Numbered from the stretch's first letter, positions 1-6,545 are shown. The stretch is 8,395 bases of DNA from Natronomonas sp. (GCA_007121575.1 SKKJ01000376.1:1-8395); one strand, 5' to 3'. Notes: generated by a model from the sequence alone, not told the origin. Made by a program: numbers and translations.

Positions 1-486
1 GGCGACGATCTCTCGATCGATATCGACGGTCCCGCACACGAGATCAAATTGGACAAAGTCACCGTCAACGGTGCCTTCGATCTCTCCGTCAACAACCTCA
101 ACGACGATTTCGAGCTCGAAGAGAGCACCATCGACGACGATGTCTCGCTCACGTTCGATGGTCCGGTGAGCGGCGATCTCAAGACGGAGGAGACCTCGAT
201 CGGTGGCGATTACGAGATCACGATCAACGGAGAGATGAACGAAGATATCGAGATCGAGGAAAGCCAAATCGATGGCGATCTGATAATCACGATCGATGGA
301 AACCTCAACGGAGACATCGACATCGAAGAAACAGAGATCGGCGGGAGTCTGATCATTAACGTCGGGCAAAGTGTGAATGGTCAAAGCGCCATTACCCTCG
401 ATGACAACACGATCGGTGGTAACGTGGAGATCGGGGTCGGGCAAAACGTTAACGGCGAGATCAACCTCGAGGACAACACCGTCGGC
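1..486 (+). repeat. Seven tandem protein-level repeats of about 69 bp
   Basis: Unit boundaries at the conserved G/D-x-hydrophobic start fall at 1-69, 70-135, 136-204, 205-273, 274-342, 343-417 and 418-486, giving 23, 22, 23, 23, 23, 25 and 23 residues. The DNA of the units has diverged, with only short shared strings such as atcgatgg and gagatc, so the repetition is maintained at protein level and is not a recent DNA duplication. The first four units carry EE(S/T) or a similar acidic corner before the final Ile; the last two replace it with (D/E)DNT. Confidence 0.8.
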
Positions 487-507
487 GGAACGGTAACCCG
501 ACCATAA
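1..507 (+). CDS. Acidic repeat protein, probable beta-solenoid (5' end missing)
   Basis: The reading frame is open from the first base and ends at TAA 505-507, so the window holds only the C-terminal 168 residues. They consist almost entirely of a repeat of about 23 residues, seen seven times, followed by GTVTRP. A typical unit reads G-D-L-x-I-T-I-D-G-x-L-N-G-D-I-x-I-E-E-T-x-I-G. Alternating Ile/Val/Leu with acidic residues between, and regular Gly/Asn turns, fit a right-handed parallel beta-helix with three short strands per coil. The pattern somewhat resembles bactofilins, but the coil is longer and more acidic. There are no cysteines and no C-terminal membrane anchor. A TTG/Leu codon at 49 could in principle start translation, but the repeat clearly continues upstream of it. 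Whether the protein is secreted cannot be judged because the N-terminus is absent. Function unknown; an adhesin-like, filament or surface role is only a guess. Confidence 0.85.
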   Translation, partial: GDDLSIDIDGPAHEIKLDKVTVNGAFDLSVNNLNDDFELEESTIDDDVSLTFDGPVSGDLKTEETSIGGDYEITINGEMNEDIEIEESQIDGDLIITIDGNLNGDIDIEETEIGGSLIINVGQSVNGQSAITLDDNTIGGNVEIGVGQNVNGEINLEDNTVGGTVTRP

Positions 508-552
508 TGCGTCTCAGTTACCCGTCTCACCTGTTGGATTTCACCCCTATAT

Positions 553-558
553 TTTATA
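553..558 (+). promoter_or_regulatory. Probable TATA box for the winged-helix membrane protein gene
   Basis: TTTATA inside an AT-rich stretch (tatattttata), 42-47 bases before the ATG at 600. With usual archaeal spacing transcription would start near 581-584, leaving a short leader of 16-19 bases without a Shine-Dalgarno sequence. Confidence 0.45.
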
Positions 559-599
559 CCATTGCTGGGTTTACTGACCGATATCACACGAAGATATAA

Positions 600-1211
600 A
601 TGACCGTTTCAGAATCCTCCACTGAGTTACAAGACGTTCACGAGAGTTCTATTTCGACAGCGCTTTCGACCGATGACGTCTACGATATCCTCTCGAACCG
701 ACGACGACGATACGCGATCCACTATTTAAAACAGACCGGCGAACCGGTCGACGTCTCGACGCTCGCCGAGCAAGTCGCCGCGTGGGAAAACGGGAAAACG
801 CCTGAAGAACTCGGTTCTCAGGAGCGGAAACGCGTGTACATCTCGTTATATCAATCGCATCTGCCGACGCTCGAGAAACGGGGATTAATTAACTACGATA
901 GCGATCGCGGAGTCGTCGAGCTCACCGACCCGCTCGCGAACGCCGACATCTACCTCGAGATCGTCGCCGGGCAAAACGTCCCGTGGAGCTACTTTTATCT
1001 CGGTTTGAGTCTCGTGTCGGGGCTGCTCGTGTTGTTGGCGTACTACGGGGTCGGTGTCCTCGAAGACGTCTCGGCGGCCGCCATCGGTGGCGCGATTACG
1101 CTCATGTTCGCCACGTCGGCGGTCTTTCAGACGCTCCGGACGGGGCGGATGCAACTCGGGGACGAAGGGCCGCCGCCGGAGATCCGAACCGGTAGAAAAG
1201 ACGTCGATTGA
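600..1211 (+). CDS. Winged-helix (DUF7344-type) protein with two C-terminal membrane helices
   Basis: A 203-residue protein. Residues about 24-110 form a winged helix of the haloarchaeal type I recognise as DUF7344. Its marks are LSNRRRRYAIHYL at the start, an AEQVAAWEN helix, the QERKRVYISLYQSHLP segment, and a wing ending in GLINYDSDRGVVELTD. Two hydrophobic helices follow (about 132-152 and 159-178), then a short polar tail. Seen: DNA-binding-like domain plus membrane segments. Known: many haloarchaeal proteins share this layout, and their function is not established. Inferred: a membrane-tethered transcription regulator or sensor. The start at 600 is the only ATG before the conserved region and lies just after an AT-rich promoter. 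It stands alone on the plus strand and converges with the RecA-like gene, with 41 bases between stops. Confidence 0.85.
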   Translation: MTVSESSTELQDVHESSISTALSTDDVYDILSNRRRRYAIHYLKQTGEPVDVSTLAEQVAAWENGKTPEELGSQERKRVYISLYQSHLPTLEKRGLINYDSDRGVVELTDPLANADIYLEIVAGQNVPWSYFYLGLSLVSGLLVLLAYYGVGVLEDVSAAAIGGAITLMFATSAVFQTLRTGRMQLGDEGPPPEIRTGRKDVD

Positions 1212-1252
1212 TAACTGATCGTTCGCTCGGAGGCACGGCCTGCCCCGGCTAT

Positions 1253-2794
1253 TTACTCGACTTCGAACTCGCCGTCGGCCGAGAACCTGATCACCGAATC
1301 GAAGATCGGTCGGATCGTCTCGATGACGATCTCGTCGTGGAGGTCCGGATCCATGTGATAATGCCCAACGGCACCGGCGGACCGAAGCCGGCCTTGCAGG
1401 GTGTTCAAAAACCGAAAGAGCGTTTTCGTCCCGACTTGGGTGTGTAACGCCGAGAGCGTGTGAAAACAAAGGACGGTCTGTCTCGACGTGTCGCCGAACT
1501 GCGTCAGTAACTGCGTGATGACGATTCCCAACTTCGAGAGATCGCCCGGTTTCGAAACGTGTCGGACCGTGATCGACCCCGTCGCACCGCTCGTGACCTC
1601 CGAATCTACGGACGCGTTTCGGCCGCCCCGTCCGACTTCGATAACCCCGATCTCGCCGCCGCTCCATCCGTCGGCCCGGTGACAGATGTCGATTCGATCG
1701 TCCGGAGAATGATCGAACGTCACGAAAAGGACGTTCCTTGCGCCCTCTTGGCCGACCAAGAACTTCGAGCAGAGGTGATCCGAGAGGGCATGTCCGGTCG
1801 GTCCGAGAACGAGCACACTCGCGGAGTCGGTCACTCGATCGAGATCGTTGCCGGCGTCATCGATCGAAATCGACACCTCGTTCACCGAGGCGGGGTCATT
1901 GACGGGCTGTCGTGCTGCGTCGACCTGCTCGTGTTCAGCGGGGAACTCGACCGACTCGTTGCGATCGATCGCTCCTTCGTCGGACGGTTCGCTGGCCTCG
2001 TTGCCGGCTTTCAGAGTCGCGCCGAGCTTTTCCCACCGGTCCGGCTCCACCGTTTCAGAGATGGCGGTTTCGGTGAGGAACTCTTCGGATTCGCCGTCCT
2101 CTCCGTCCCGGTCGGTATCGTCGGACACGCCGGCTCCCTCTGGATTCGGCTCCGCCGATCGATCCGAGTGGTCCGATGTCGCAGCAGACTCCATTGAGAA
2201 CGGATCTCTCCCGTCCGTTGAGGTGTCCACCCCCTCCTCTTCATCTCGGGTTGCTGTCGGCTCGGTCGCTGATTCGGCCTCCGAACGGGGATGTGCCGAG
2301 TCTGCCGTTTCGGATATGTCGAGCTGCTCATCGAGATCCGCGTTCCATACCCGGGTTCTGGACGTCGGATCTGTTTTTTCAGCGGACACGGGGTCTACCT
2401 CTTCGGCCGGCGTCTCCTCACGCTGGGTATCCGTTTCTTTCGCGCCGACGGGGTTTTTCCGTTCCCCGTCACTCTCGGAACTGCGCTGTCCGTCCGGATC
2501 GGGGTCCACCTTCGATCTCGGGCCCCCCCAAACCCATCCATCAGCGTCTGCTTCGTCTTCGGGCGCACGCTCGGAGGGTATCGAGGCCTTGCTCGCCGAA
2601 TCCGGTGTGTCGTTCTCGGTAGCGGGTTGAGCATTCTCGCCCTCGCCGGCGGTCCGAGAACGCTTGGCTTCGCGTTCGTCGAGTCGATCGAGGAACGCAT
2701 CGAATCGGGAACCTGCGTCACCTTCTGACGGTGGTGTGGGCGGCTCTTCAGAATCGTTTGAGTCCTCCATAGATCCACCGTCGCTGCCGGTCAT
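1253..2794 (-). CDS. Acidic disordered protein with degenerate RecA/KaiC-like domain (DUF7504-type)
   Basis: A 513-residue protein from the ATG at 2794, which has AGGAGG at 2799-2804 on its strand. A TTG at 2821 would add 9 residues, and an ATG at 2770 would remove 8. Residues 1 to about 310 are low-complexity Asp/Glu/Ser/Pro and surely disordered, interrupted by short ordered-looking islands (SRFDAFLDRLDER 29-41, DGWVWGGPR 85-93, RVWNADLDEQLDI 148-160, DRWEKLGATLKA 252-263). Residues about 322-513 look like a RecA/KaiC-type fold: strand VLVLG, then PTGHALSD in place of a P-loop, strand VLFVTFD, and a Walker-B-like strand TVLCFHTL. The P-loop lysine and the Walker B aspartate are both absent, so ATP hydrolysis is unlikely. 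I recognise the domain as DUF7504-like, role unknown. It sits 85 bases downstream of the coiled-coil gene on the same strand. Confidence 0.8.
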   Translation of the reverse strand: MTGSDGGSMEDSNDSEEPPTPPSEGDAGSRFDAFLDRLDEREAKRSRTAGEGENAQPATENDTPDSASKASIPSERAPEDEADADGWVWGGPRSKVDPDPDGQRSSESDGERKNPVGAKETDTQREETPAEEVDPVSAEKTDPTSRTRVWNADLDEQLDISETADSAHPRSEAESATEPTATRDEEEGVDTSTDGRDPFSMESAATSDHSDRSAEPNPEGAGVSDDTDRDGEDGESEEFLTETAISETVEPDRWEKLGATLKAGNEASEPSDEGAIDRNESVEFPAEHEQVDAARQPVNDPASVNEVSISIDDAGNDLDRVTDSASVLVLGPTGHALSDHLCSKFLVGQEGARNVLFVTFDHSPDDRIDICHRADGWSGGEIGVIEVGRGGRNASVDSEVTSGATGSITVRHVSKPGDLSKLGIVITQLLTQFGDTSRQTVLCFHTLSALHTQVGTKTLFRFLNTLQGRLRSAGAVGHYHMDPDLHDEIVIETIRPIFDSVIRFSADGEFEVE

Positions 2795-2798
2795 ACCG

Positions 2799-2804
2799 CC
2801 TCCT
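2799..2804 (-). promoter_or_regulatory. Shine-Dalgarno AGGAGG before ATG 2794
   Basis: Minus-strand AGGAGG lies 4 bases before the ATG at 2794 and matches the 3' end of archaeal 16S rRNA (CACCUCCU). It favours 2794 over the TTG at 2821 as start. It conflicts with the TATA-like box at 2819-2826, which would place the RNA start near 2797 and leave the motif untranscribed; in that case the transcript begins further upstream or ATG 2770 is used. Confidence 0.4.
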
Positions 2805-2818
2805 AAGATGGGAGGGCA

Positions 2819-2826
2819 CAAATAAG
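2819..2826 (-). promoter_or_regulatory. Possible TATA box for the RecA-like gene
   Basis: Minus-strand CTTATTTG, centred about 28 bases upstream of ATG 2794. It follows a T5 run on the same strand at 2855-2859, so the gene may have its own promoter in addition to read-through from the coiled-coil gene. Confidence 0.35.
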
Positions 2827-2854
2827 GTCCCCTTACTTGCTGGTGGATACGATC

Positions 2855-2859
2855 AAAAA
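2855..2859 (-). terminator. Weak T-tract after the coiled-coil gene
   Basis: Minus-strand sequence 21 bases beyond the TAG stop at 2880 reads gagTTTTTgatc. A short T-run without a hairpin is enough for archaeal RNA polymerase to pause or terminate, but five Ts is marginal. Confidence 0.25.
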
Positions 2860-2879
2860 CTCACAGGTGCTCTCGGCCG

Positions 2880-3980
2880 CTACAGTTCGTCGGGCTGCAT
2901 CCGTTCGGTCTTAATCTTCGGCGATCGGAGCGGGTTCCAGCTACGTTCGCCGAGCTCGGAGAACCGAGCCGAACAGTTCGGGCAGACCGGCGACTCTAAG
3001 AGGGCCAAATCAACGGTTTGCGTACAGCTCTCGCACGTCCCACGCCGAATTTCGCGCTGTAATGCACTCGTTTTGAGTGCTTCGACCCGCCGTCGATCAG
3101 CCTCCCGCTCTTGGAGCGGTTCGAGATCCTCTCGATACGATTCGGTCGCGGACTCGATCGCCGAGCGCAGCTCCGTATCGACGCTATCGAGTTCCGAATC
3201 GAGCTCTTCGAGCGCACCCAGCAGTCGGTGAAAGAGCGCTTCGATGCTATCGAACTCCCGATCCATCCGCGATTCGAGTTCCTCGGTCGTCGTCCGAATC
3301 GATTCGAGGTTCGTTTTGACGGACTCGGTTTCGCTCACAAACGCTTCGAACTCGCCGCGCTCGACGAACGTCGATTGAGCCCGCTCCAGTTCGTTGACGC
3401 GGTCTAGCACCAACTGGATTTCGTTCGAGAGCCGGTCGAACTGTGAGCTCTGTCGTGCTTCGGCGTCATCGAGCTTCGACTCGAATTTACCGATCTGCCG
3501 CTGGAGATCCGAGACGACGCTGACAACGCCGCCATCGAGCGGGTTCGCGACGCCGTCTGGGTGTTGACCTTCGACGGCCGACTGGCGTTCGATGAGCTCT
3601 CCGATCGCGGCTTGGATCTCTCGGATACTCTCTTCAGTGGAAGCCCGCTCCGCGTTCTCTCCTTCGTCTTTTGCGCCGTCCGAGTCGGCTTCACTCTCTG
3701 GGATTTCGCTTTCGGTCTCACGCCCTCCGTCCGGATTCGGTGATTCGACCGGCCCCGGAGAGCGGTGCTCCATGTTTCCCTCGAACTCCGTCTGCCCGAC
3801 GAGTCCAGTTAGCTCGTCGAGAATCCAGTATGAGGATAACATTTGGTTCATCAGTTCCTGTTTAGGAACGCCTTTCGATTCGGCGGCTTGCTCGAGCCAC
3901 TCCTCGAAGGCTTCGGAATCGGCATCGCCGTCATCGGCGGGAGGGTCCTTTGTCATACTGGAGTCGGGATGGGTACCCAT
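2880..3980 (-). CDS. Coiled-coil protein with helical N-terminal domain and C-terminal zinc ribbon
   Basis: A 366-residue acidic protein from the ATG at 3980; ATGs at 4007 and 3956 are alternatives. 3980 fits a TATA-like box at 4007-4014, giving a nearly leaderless transcript. Residues about 22-61 (FEEWLEQAAESKGV, then PKQELMNQMLSSYWIL) form a compact helical domain that loosely recalls ribbon-helix-helix N-termini. Residues about 62-116 are an acidic disordered linker. A helix at about 117-140 and a long heptad-rich coiled coil at about 151-311 follow. The C-terminus has CESC (316-319), 13 residues, then CPNC (333-336), a zinc ribbon, and a short basic tail. No membrane segment or signal peptide, so it should be cytoplasmic. 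Inferred: an oligomeric scaffold or nucleic-acid/protein-binding adaptor. It is the upstream neighbour of the RecA-like gene on the same strand. Exact function unknown. Confidence 0.8.
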   Translation of the reverse strand: MGTHPDSSMTKDPPADDGDADSEAFEEWLEQAAESKGVPKQELMNQMLSSYWILDELTGLVGQTEFEGNMEHRSPGPVESPNPDGGRETESEIPESEADSDGAKDEGENAERASTEESIREIQAAIGELIERQSAVEGQHPDGVANPLDGGVVSVVSDLQRQIGKFESKLDDAEARQSSQFDRLSNEIQLVLDRVNELERAQSTFVERGEFEAFVSETESVKTNLESIRTTTEELESRMDREFDSIEALFHRLLGALEELDSELDSVDTELRSAIESATESYREDLEPLQEREADRRRVEALKTSALQREIRRGTCESCTQTVDLALLESPVCPNCSARFSELGERSWNPLRSPKIKTERMQPDEL

Positions 3981-4006
3981 GTCTTTGCATGGTACTCGTG
4001 AAAACA

Positions 4007-4014
4007 TAATAAAT
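4007..4014 (-). promoter_or_regulatory. Probable TATA box for the coiled-coil gene
   Basis: Minus-strand ATTTATTA centred about 30 bases before ATG 3980, predicting a transcript start near 3984. This argues that the ATG at 4007, which overlaps the box, is not the real start. Confidence 0.5.
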
Positions 4015-4292
4015 GCAGCGGTAAATTCATACGATATGGGCTGAAACGTCCATTTCCAGCAGAAACACAGGTTCGGTGCGAAACAAGATGTTACTGGAAA
4101 GTATGCTGATATTTCTGTCGTCTCCGTCGATGAGACTCCGTTTTAGGGATAGCCTTTTTTGCTCGGATTACCTTTCAGTATACGAAACCGCAGTATCGCC
4201 GTTTACCGGAACACGAACACGCCTCTGTAGGTCCCCACTATGTTTGAATCTCACATCGCGTTCGCCCTTCCACCGCTAGAGGTCCCGTAGCG
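4008..4292. other. Divergent intergenic region
   Basis: About 285 bases between the divergently transcribed coiled-coil and signal peptidase genes. It is more AT-rich than its surroundings and holds the TATA box of the minus-strand gene at its left edge. Plus-strand promoter candidates are agtatac (4177-4183) and ctatgttt (4238-4245); neither is convincing. A plus-strand open frame of 67 codons at 4076-4279 encodes a basic, Ser/Arg/Leu-rich product unlike haloarchaeal proteins and is not called. A T6 run at 4155-4160 lies downstream of no gene. No RNA gene or strong hairpin was recognised. Confidence 0.5.
4279..4283 (+). promoter_or_regulatory. Shine-Dalgarno GAGGT for signal peptidase
   Basis: GAGGT ends 9 bases before the ATG at 4293 and is complementary to ACCUC of the 16S rRNA 3' end. 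It supports this start and implies a transcript with a leader. Confidence 0.5.
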
Positions 4293-5450
4293 ATGTCGCC
4301 GCTCTCTCTTCTGTTGCGCGTCCTCGGTCTTATCGTCGGGCTGTTTCTGTTCGTGACGCTCATCGGCGCTATCTTTGGTCAGCCGATGGGGCTCACGTAC
4401 GTCGAAACCGGCAGTATGCAGCCCCAACTGGAGCCGGGCGACGGCTTCATCGCGATCCCGATGTTCGCCGCGGGCCCCGTCGAAACGGGCGATGTCATCG
4501 TGTTCGATGCGGTCGATCTCCACGGCGGCGGGCTCGTCACCCACCGGGTGATCGGACAGACCGAGGCCGGCTATATCACCCAAGGCGATAACAACCCCGT
4601 CGCCGACCAAGACGGCAGTGAACCGCCCGTTCAAGACGGCCAGATCAAGGCGAAAGCCCTGCAGGTCGGCGGGAACATCGTCGTGATTCCACGGCTCGGT
4701 GTCGCCGTTCTCGGCGTCGGCTCGGTCGTCGAGTCGATCCAACAGACGCTGGCCGGGATCTTCGGAACCCGCGCGCTCCTCGGGACGCAGGGTCTCGCAT
4801 ACATCCTATTGGGCTTCGGTGCGATCACGTATGTCCTCGCCAGCGTAACCGAACGCTCGGGAGAGCGGAAGCGAGATCGAAGCCGCAGTCGGCGGGTCGA
4901 AATCATGAGCCCAACCACCGTGATCGCGGTCATGGCCGTCGCGCTCTTGTTGGTGCTCACCGCGAGCATGCTCGTCCCGGCGGGGCCACAGCAGTTTCAG
5001 TTCGTCAGTTCACAGTCCGATGCCCCCGGGCCGAGTGTGATCCAGCAGGGAACCACGGAGAACGTCACGTACCAGATCCCGAGTAACGGCCCGATACCCG
5101 TGGTGACGATCATCGAGCCGACGAGTCACGGGGTGTCTGTCACCCCGAGAGAGCGGTACGTCGCCGGGGGCACGACCGAAAACGTCACCATCACGCTCGA
5201 AGCCCCGCCGGAAACCGGCGCGTACACGAGAACGGTTCACGAGTACCGCTATCTCGCGGTGTTACCGACCGGGATGATTTTGACGTTACACGCGATCCAT
5301 CCGATCGTTCCGCTACTCGTGATCAACCTCACCGTCGGTGCGCTGTTCGTGCTCGTTTCGACGGTGTTGGTCGGCCTCGACCCGATTCGGATCAGCCGCG
5401 AACGGCGCTCGATTCCACTGCGTGTAAAGCTCAGACGATGGCTCAGGTGA
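4293..5450 (+). CDS. Archaeal signal peptidase I (S26B) with extra exoplasmic C-terminal domain
   Basis: A 385-residue membrane protease expected to cleave signal peptides on the outer face of the membrane. N-terminal anchor at about 4-28. Catalytic boxes: ETGSMQPQLEPGD with nucleophile Ser41, VTHRVIG with His84, and TQGDNNPVADQ with Asp99 and Asp105. The Ser/His/Asp set is the archaeal (ER-type) pattern, with His in place of the bacterial Lys. The protease part ends near 160. Then come membrane helix 168-186, a very basic loop 188-201, helix 208-229, an exoplasmic beta-rich segment about 230-337 with sequons NVT at 257 and 297, helix 338-362 and a basic tail. Charges fit both ends lying inside. 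It is longer than minimal archaeal enzymes; I recall similar long forms in haloarchaea next to DUF5305 genes. Here the DUF5305 gene faces it, with 12 bases between stops. Confidence 0.92.
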   Translation: MSPLSLLLRVLGLIVGLFLFVTLIGAIFGQPMGLTYVETGSMQPQLEPGDGFIAIPMFAAGPVETGDVIVFDAVDLHGGGLVTHRVIGQTEAGYITQGDNNPVADQDGSEPPVQDGQIKAKALQVGGNIVVIPRLGVAVLGVGSVVESIQQTLAGIFGTRALLGTQGLAYILLGFGAITYVLASVTERSGERKRDRSRSRRVEIMSPTTVIAVMAVALLLVLTASMLVPAGPQQFQFVSSQSDAPGPSVIQQGTTENVTYQIPSNGPIPVVTIIEPTSHGVSVTPRERYVAGGTTENVTITLEAPPETGAYTRTVHEYRYLAVLPTGMILTLHAIHPIVPLLVINLTVGALFVLVSTVLVGLDPIRISRERRSIPLRVKLRRWLR

Positions 5451-5462
5451 TCGAGGGTATCT

Positions 5463-6524
5463 TCACGAGCTGTCTCGGGTGAAGTTCACCCACGAGTCGA
5501 TCGTCATCGGGTCGCGTGCGTGATAGTACACGAGGTCGTCGTCGACGACGCCGTAGGTTTCCAGATCCGGATCGTGTATCACGCGCTTTCCGGTATCGAT
5601 GGCGATGTCGACGAGGTCTTCGAGCGAACTGATATAGACGTACTGCTTGCCGGCGTTGGTCGGAAAATCACCCTCGGAGATCCACTCGTCGTACCGCGAT
5701 CGGTACACCTGTTCTTCGAGTTCGCGCACGTCGGCGGTTCGAGCGCTCCAGACGATGAGCCCGATTCCTCCGCCGATCAACAGGATCGCGAGTGCGCCGA
5801 GCGCCCCGACGACGGTGGTGTCTGGCGGCTGTTCGTCGACGGATCCCGGAATCGTCACGCTCTCGGTGCTCGAAGCGCTCGGCTCGTCGGAGAGCCAGTA
5901 GGCTCGATCGGTGATCTCGAGTTCGCTTTGGGCGAGCAACTCGCCCTCGTAGGCATCCCCTTCGACGCTTTCGGTCTCGTAGATCGTTCTGAGTTGGATA
6001 CCGGTCGACACCGATCCGATTCCATCGACCAGTTGGCGTATCTCGGCGTTTCTCCCGGCGACGGATTCGATCTCGAGGTCGGCTTCGACGAGCAGTTGGC
6101 CGTCCTCGACGACGGCGCTATCGATGGCGAGCGTCTCTTGCTCGTCCCAAAACAGGGTATCTTGAAACGAGACCTCGCGGTAGAGGCGCAATTCGTGCGT
6201 GACGTTTATCTCTCGATCGTCCGGCATGTCCGTGACGGCGTGTAGCCGTAGCGTCGGCGTTCCGTTGATGAAATAAACCGGCTGGTTTTCGACCGTCGCT
6301 GGTGGTTCGTATAACGGCGTTTGTTGAACGACCTCCGCGCTGTGGTCGATCGCGACGCTGAATTCTTGGACATCCGTCTCCTGTGGCGGTGTCTCCTCGA
6401 CGGGCGGGTTCATAAAGACGTATCCACCCGCCATAATCGCTCCGAGGCCCAATACGATAAGTACAGCTCCGAACACCGTTCCGTACACCGCGACTTGGTG
6501 TTTTATTTGGATTGATACTGACAT
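5463..6524 (-). CDS. DUF5305-type two-pass membrane protein
   Basis: A 353-residue protein from the ATG at 6524; a GTG at 6545 would add 7 residues. Membrane helix at about 11-38, a large exoplasmic domain at about 39-236 containing sequons (NGT, NVT) and beta-rich segments, a second helix at about 237-260, then a cytoplasmic domain of about 93 residues with YRSRYDEWISEGDFP and the core YVYISSLEDLVDIAID, HDP and YGVVDDDLVYYH motifs. I recognise the overall layout as DUF5305, which in haloarchaea often lies beside a signal peptidase gene. Function is not established; a partner in processing or display of secreted proteins is inferred from that association only. Transcription is convergent with the signal peptidase and divergent from the hydrolase operon. 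Confidence 0.85.
   Translation of the reverse strand: MSVSIQIKHQVAVYGTVFGAVLIVLGLGAIMAGGYVFMNPPVEETPPQETDVQEFSVAIDHSAEVVQQTPLYEPPATVENQPVYFINGTPTLRLHAVTDMPDDREINVTHELRLYREVSFQDTLFWDEQETLAIDSAVVEDGQLLVEADLEIESVAGRNAEIRQLVDGIGSVSTGIQLRTIYETESVEGDAYEGELLAQSELEITDRAYWLSDEPSASSTESVTIPGSVDEQPPDTTVVGALGALAILLIGGGIGLIVWSARTADVRELEEQVYRSRYDEWISEGDFPTNAGKQYVYISSLEDLVDIAIDTGKRVIHDPDLETYGVVDDDLVYYHARDPMTIDSWVNFTRDSS
5477..5491. repeat. Perfect 7-1-7 palindrome at the convergent gene ends
   Basis: GGGTGAA-G-TTCACCC lies inside the last codons of the DUF5305 gene (Trp-Val-Asn-Phe-Thr-Arg), 27 bases after the signal peptidase stop. The one-base spacer makes it a poor RNA hairpin. It could affect 3' ends of both transcripts or be a protein site, but a palindrome of this size is expected by chance about once in several kilobases. 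Confidence 0.3.
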
Positions 6525-6545
6525 TGAACACCCGGCCCATCTCAC

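Noticed and set aside
1..507. Very high density of GATC in the first gene, as if a methylation or binding cluster
   Set aside because: It follows from coding repeated Asp/Glu-Ile and Ile-Asp/Gly pairs (gagatc, gatctc, atcgat) and needs no separate explanation.
1232..1244. GGCA-CGGCC-TGCC hairpin between convergent stops
   Set aside because: The stem has only four pairs and no T-tract; too weak to call a terminator.
1559..2630. Long plus-strand open frames (up to 260 codons) opposite the RecA-like gene
   Set aside because: They mirror the minus-strand codon bias, are Ser/Arg/Pro-rich, and lack haloarchaeal acidity. The minus-strand protein has a recognisable domain.
4155..4160. T6 run resembling an archaeal terminator
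   Set aside because: It lies between two diverging genes, so no plus-strand transcript is known to end there.
4076..4279. 67-codon plus-strand frame in the divergent gap
   Set aside because: Basic composition, no ribosome site, no promoter and no recognisable domain.
5520..6245. Plus-strand frame of 241 codons opposite DUF5305
   Set aside because: It is acidic and so superficially plausible, but it is the antisense of a gene with two clear membrane helices and a recognised family layout. It also has no promoter.
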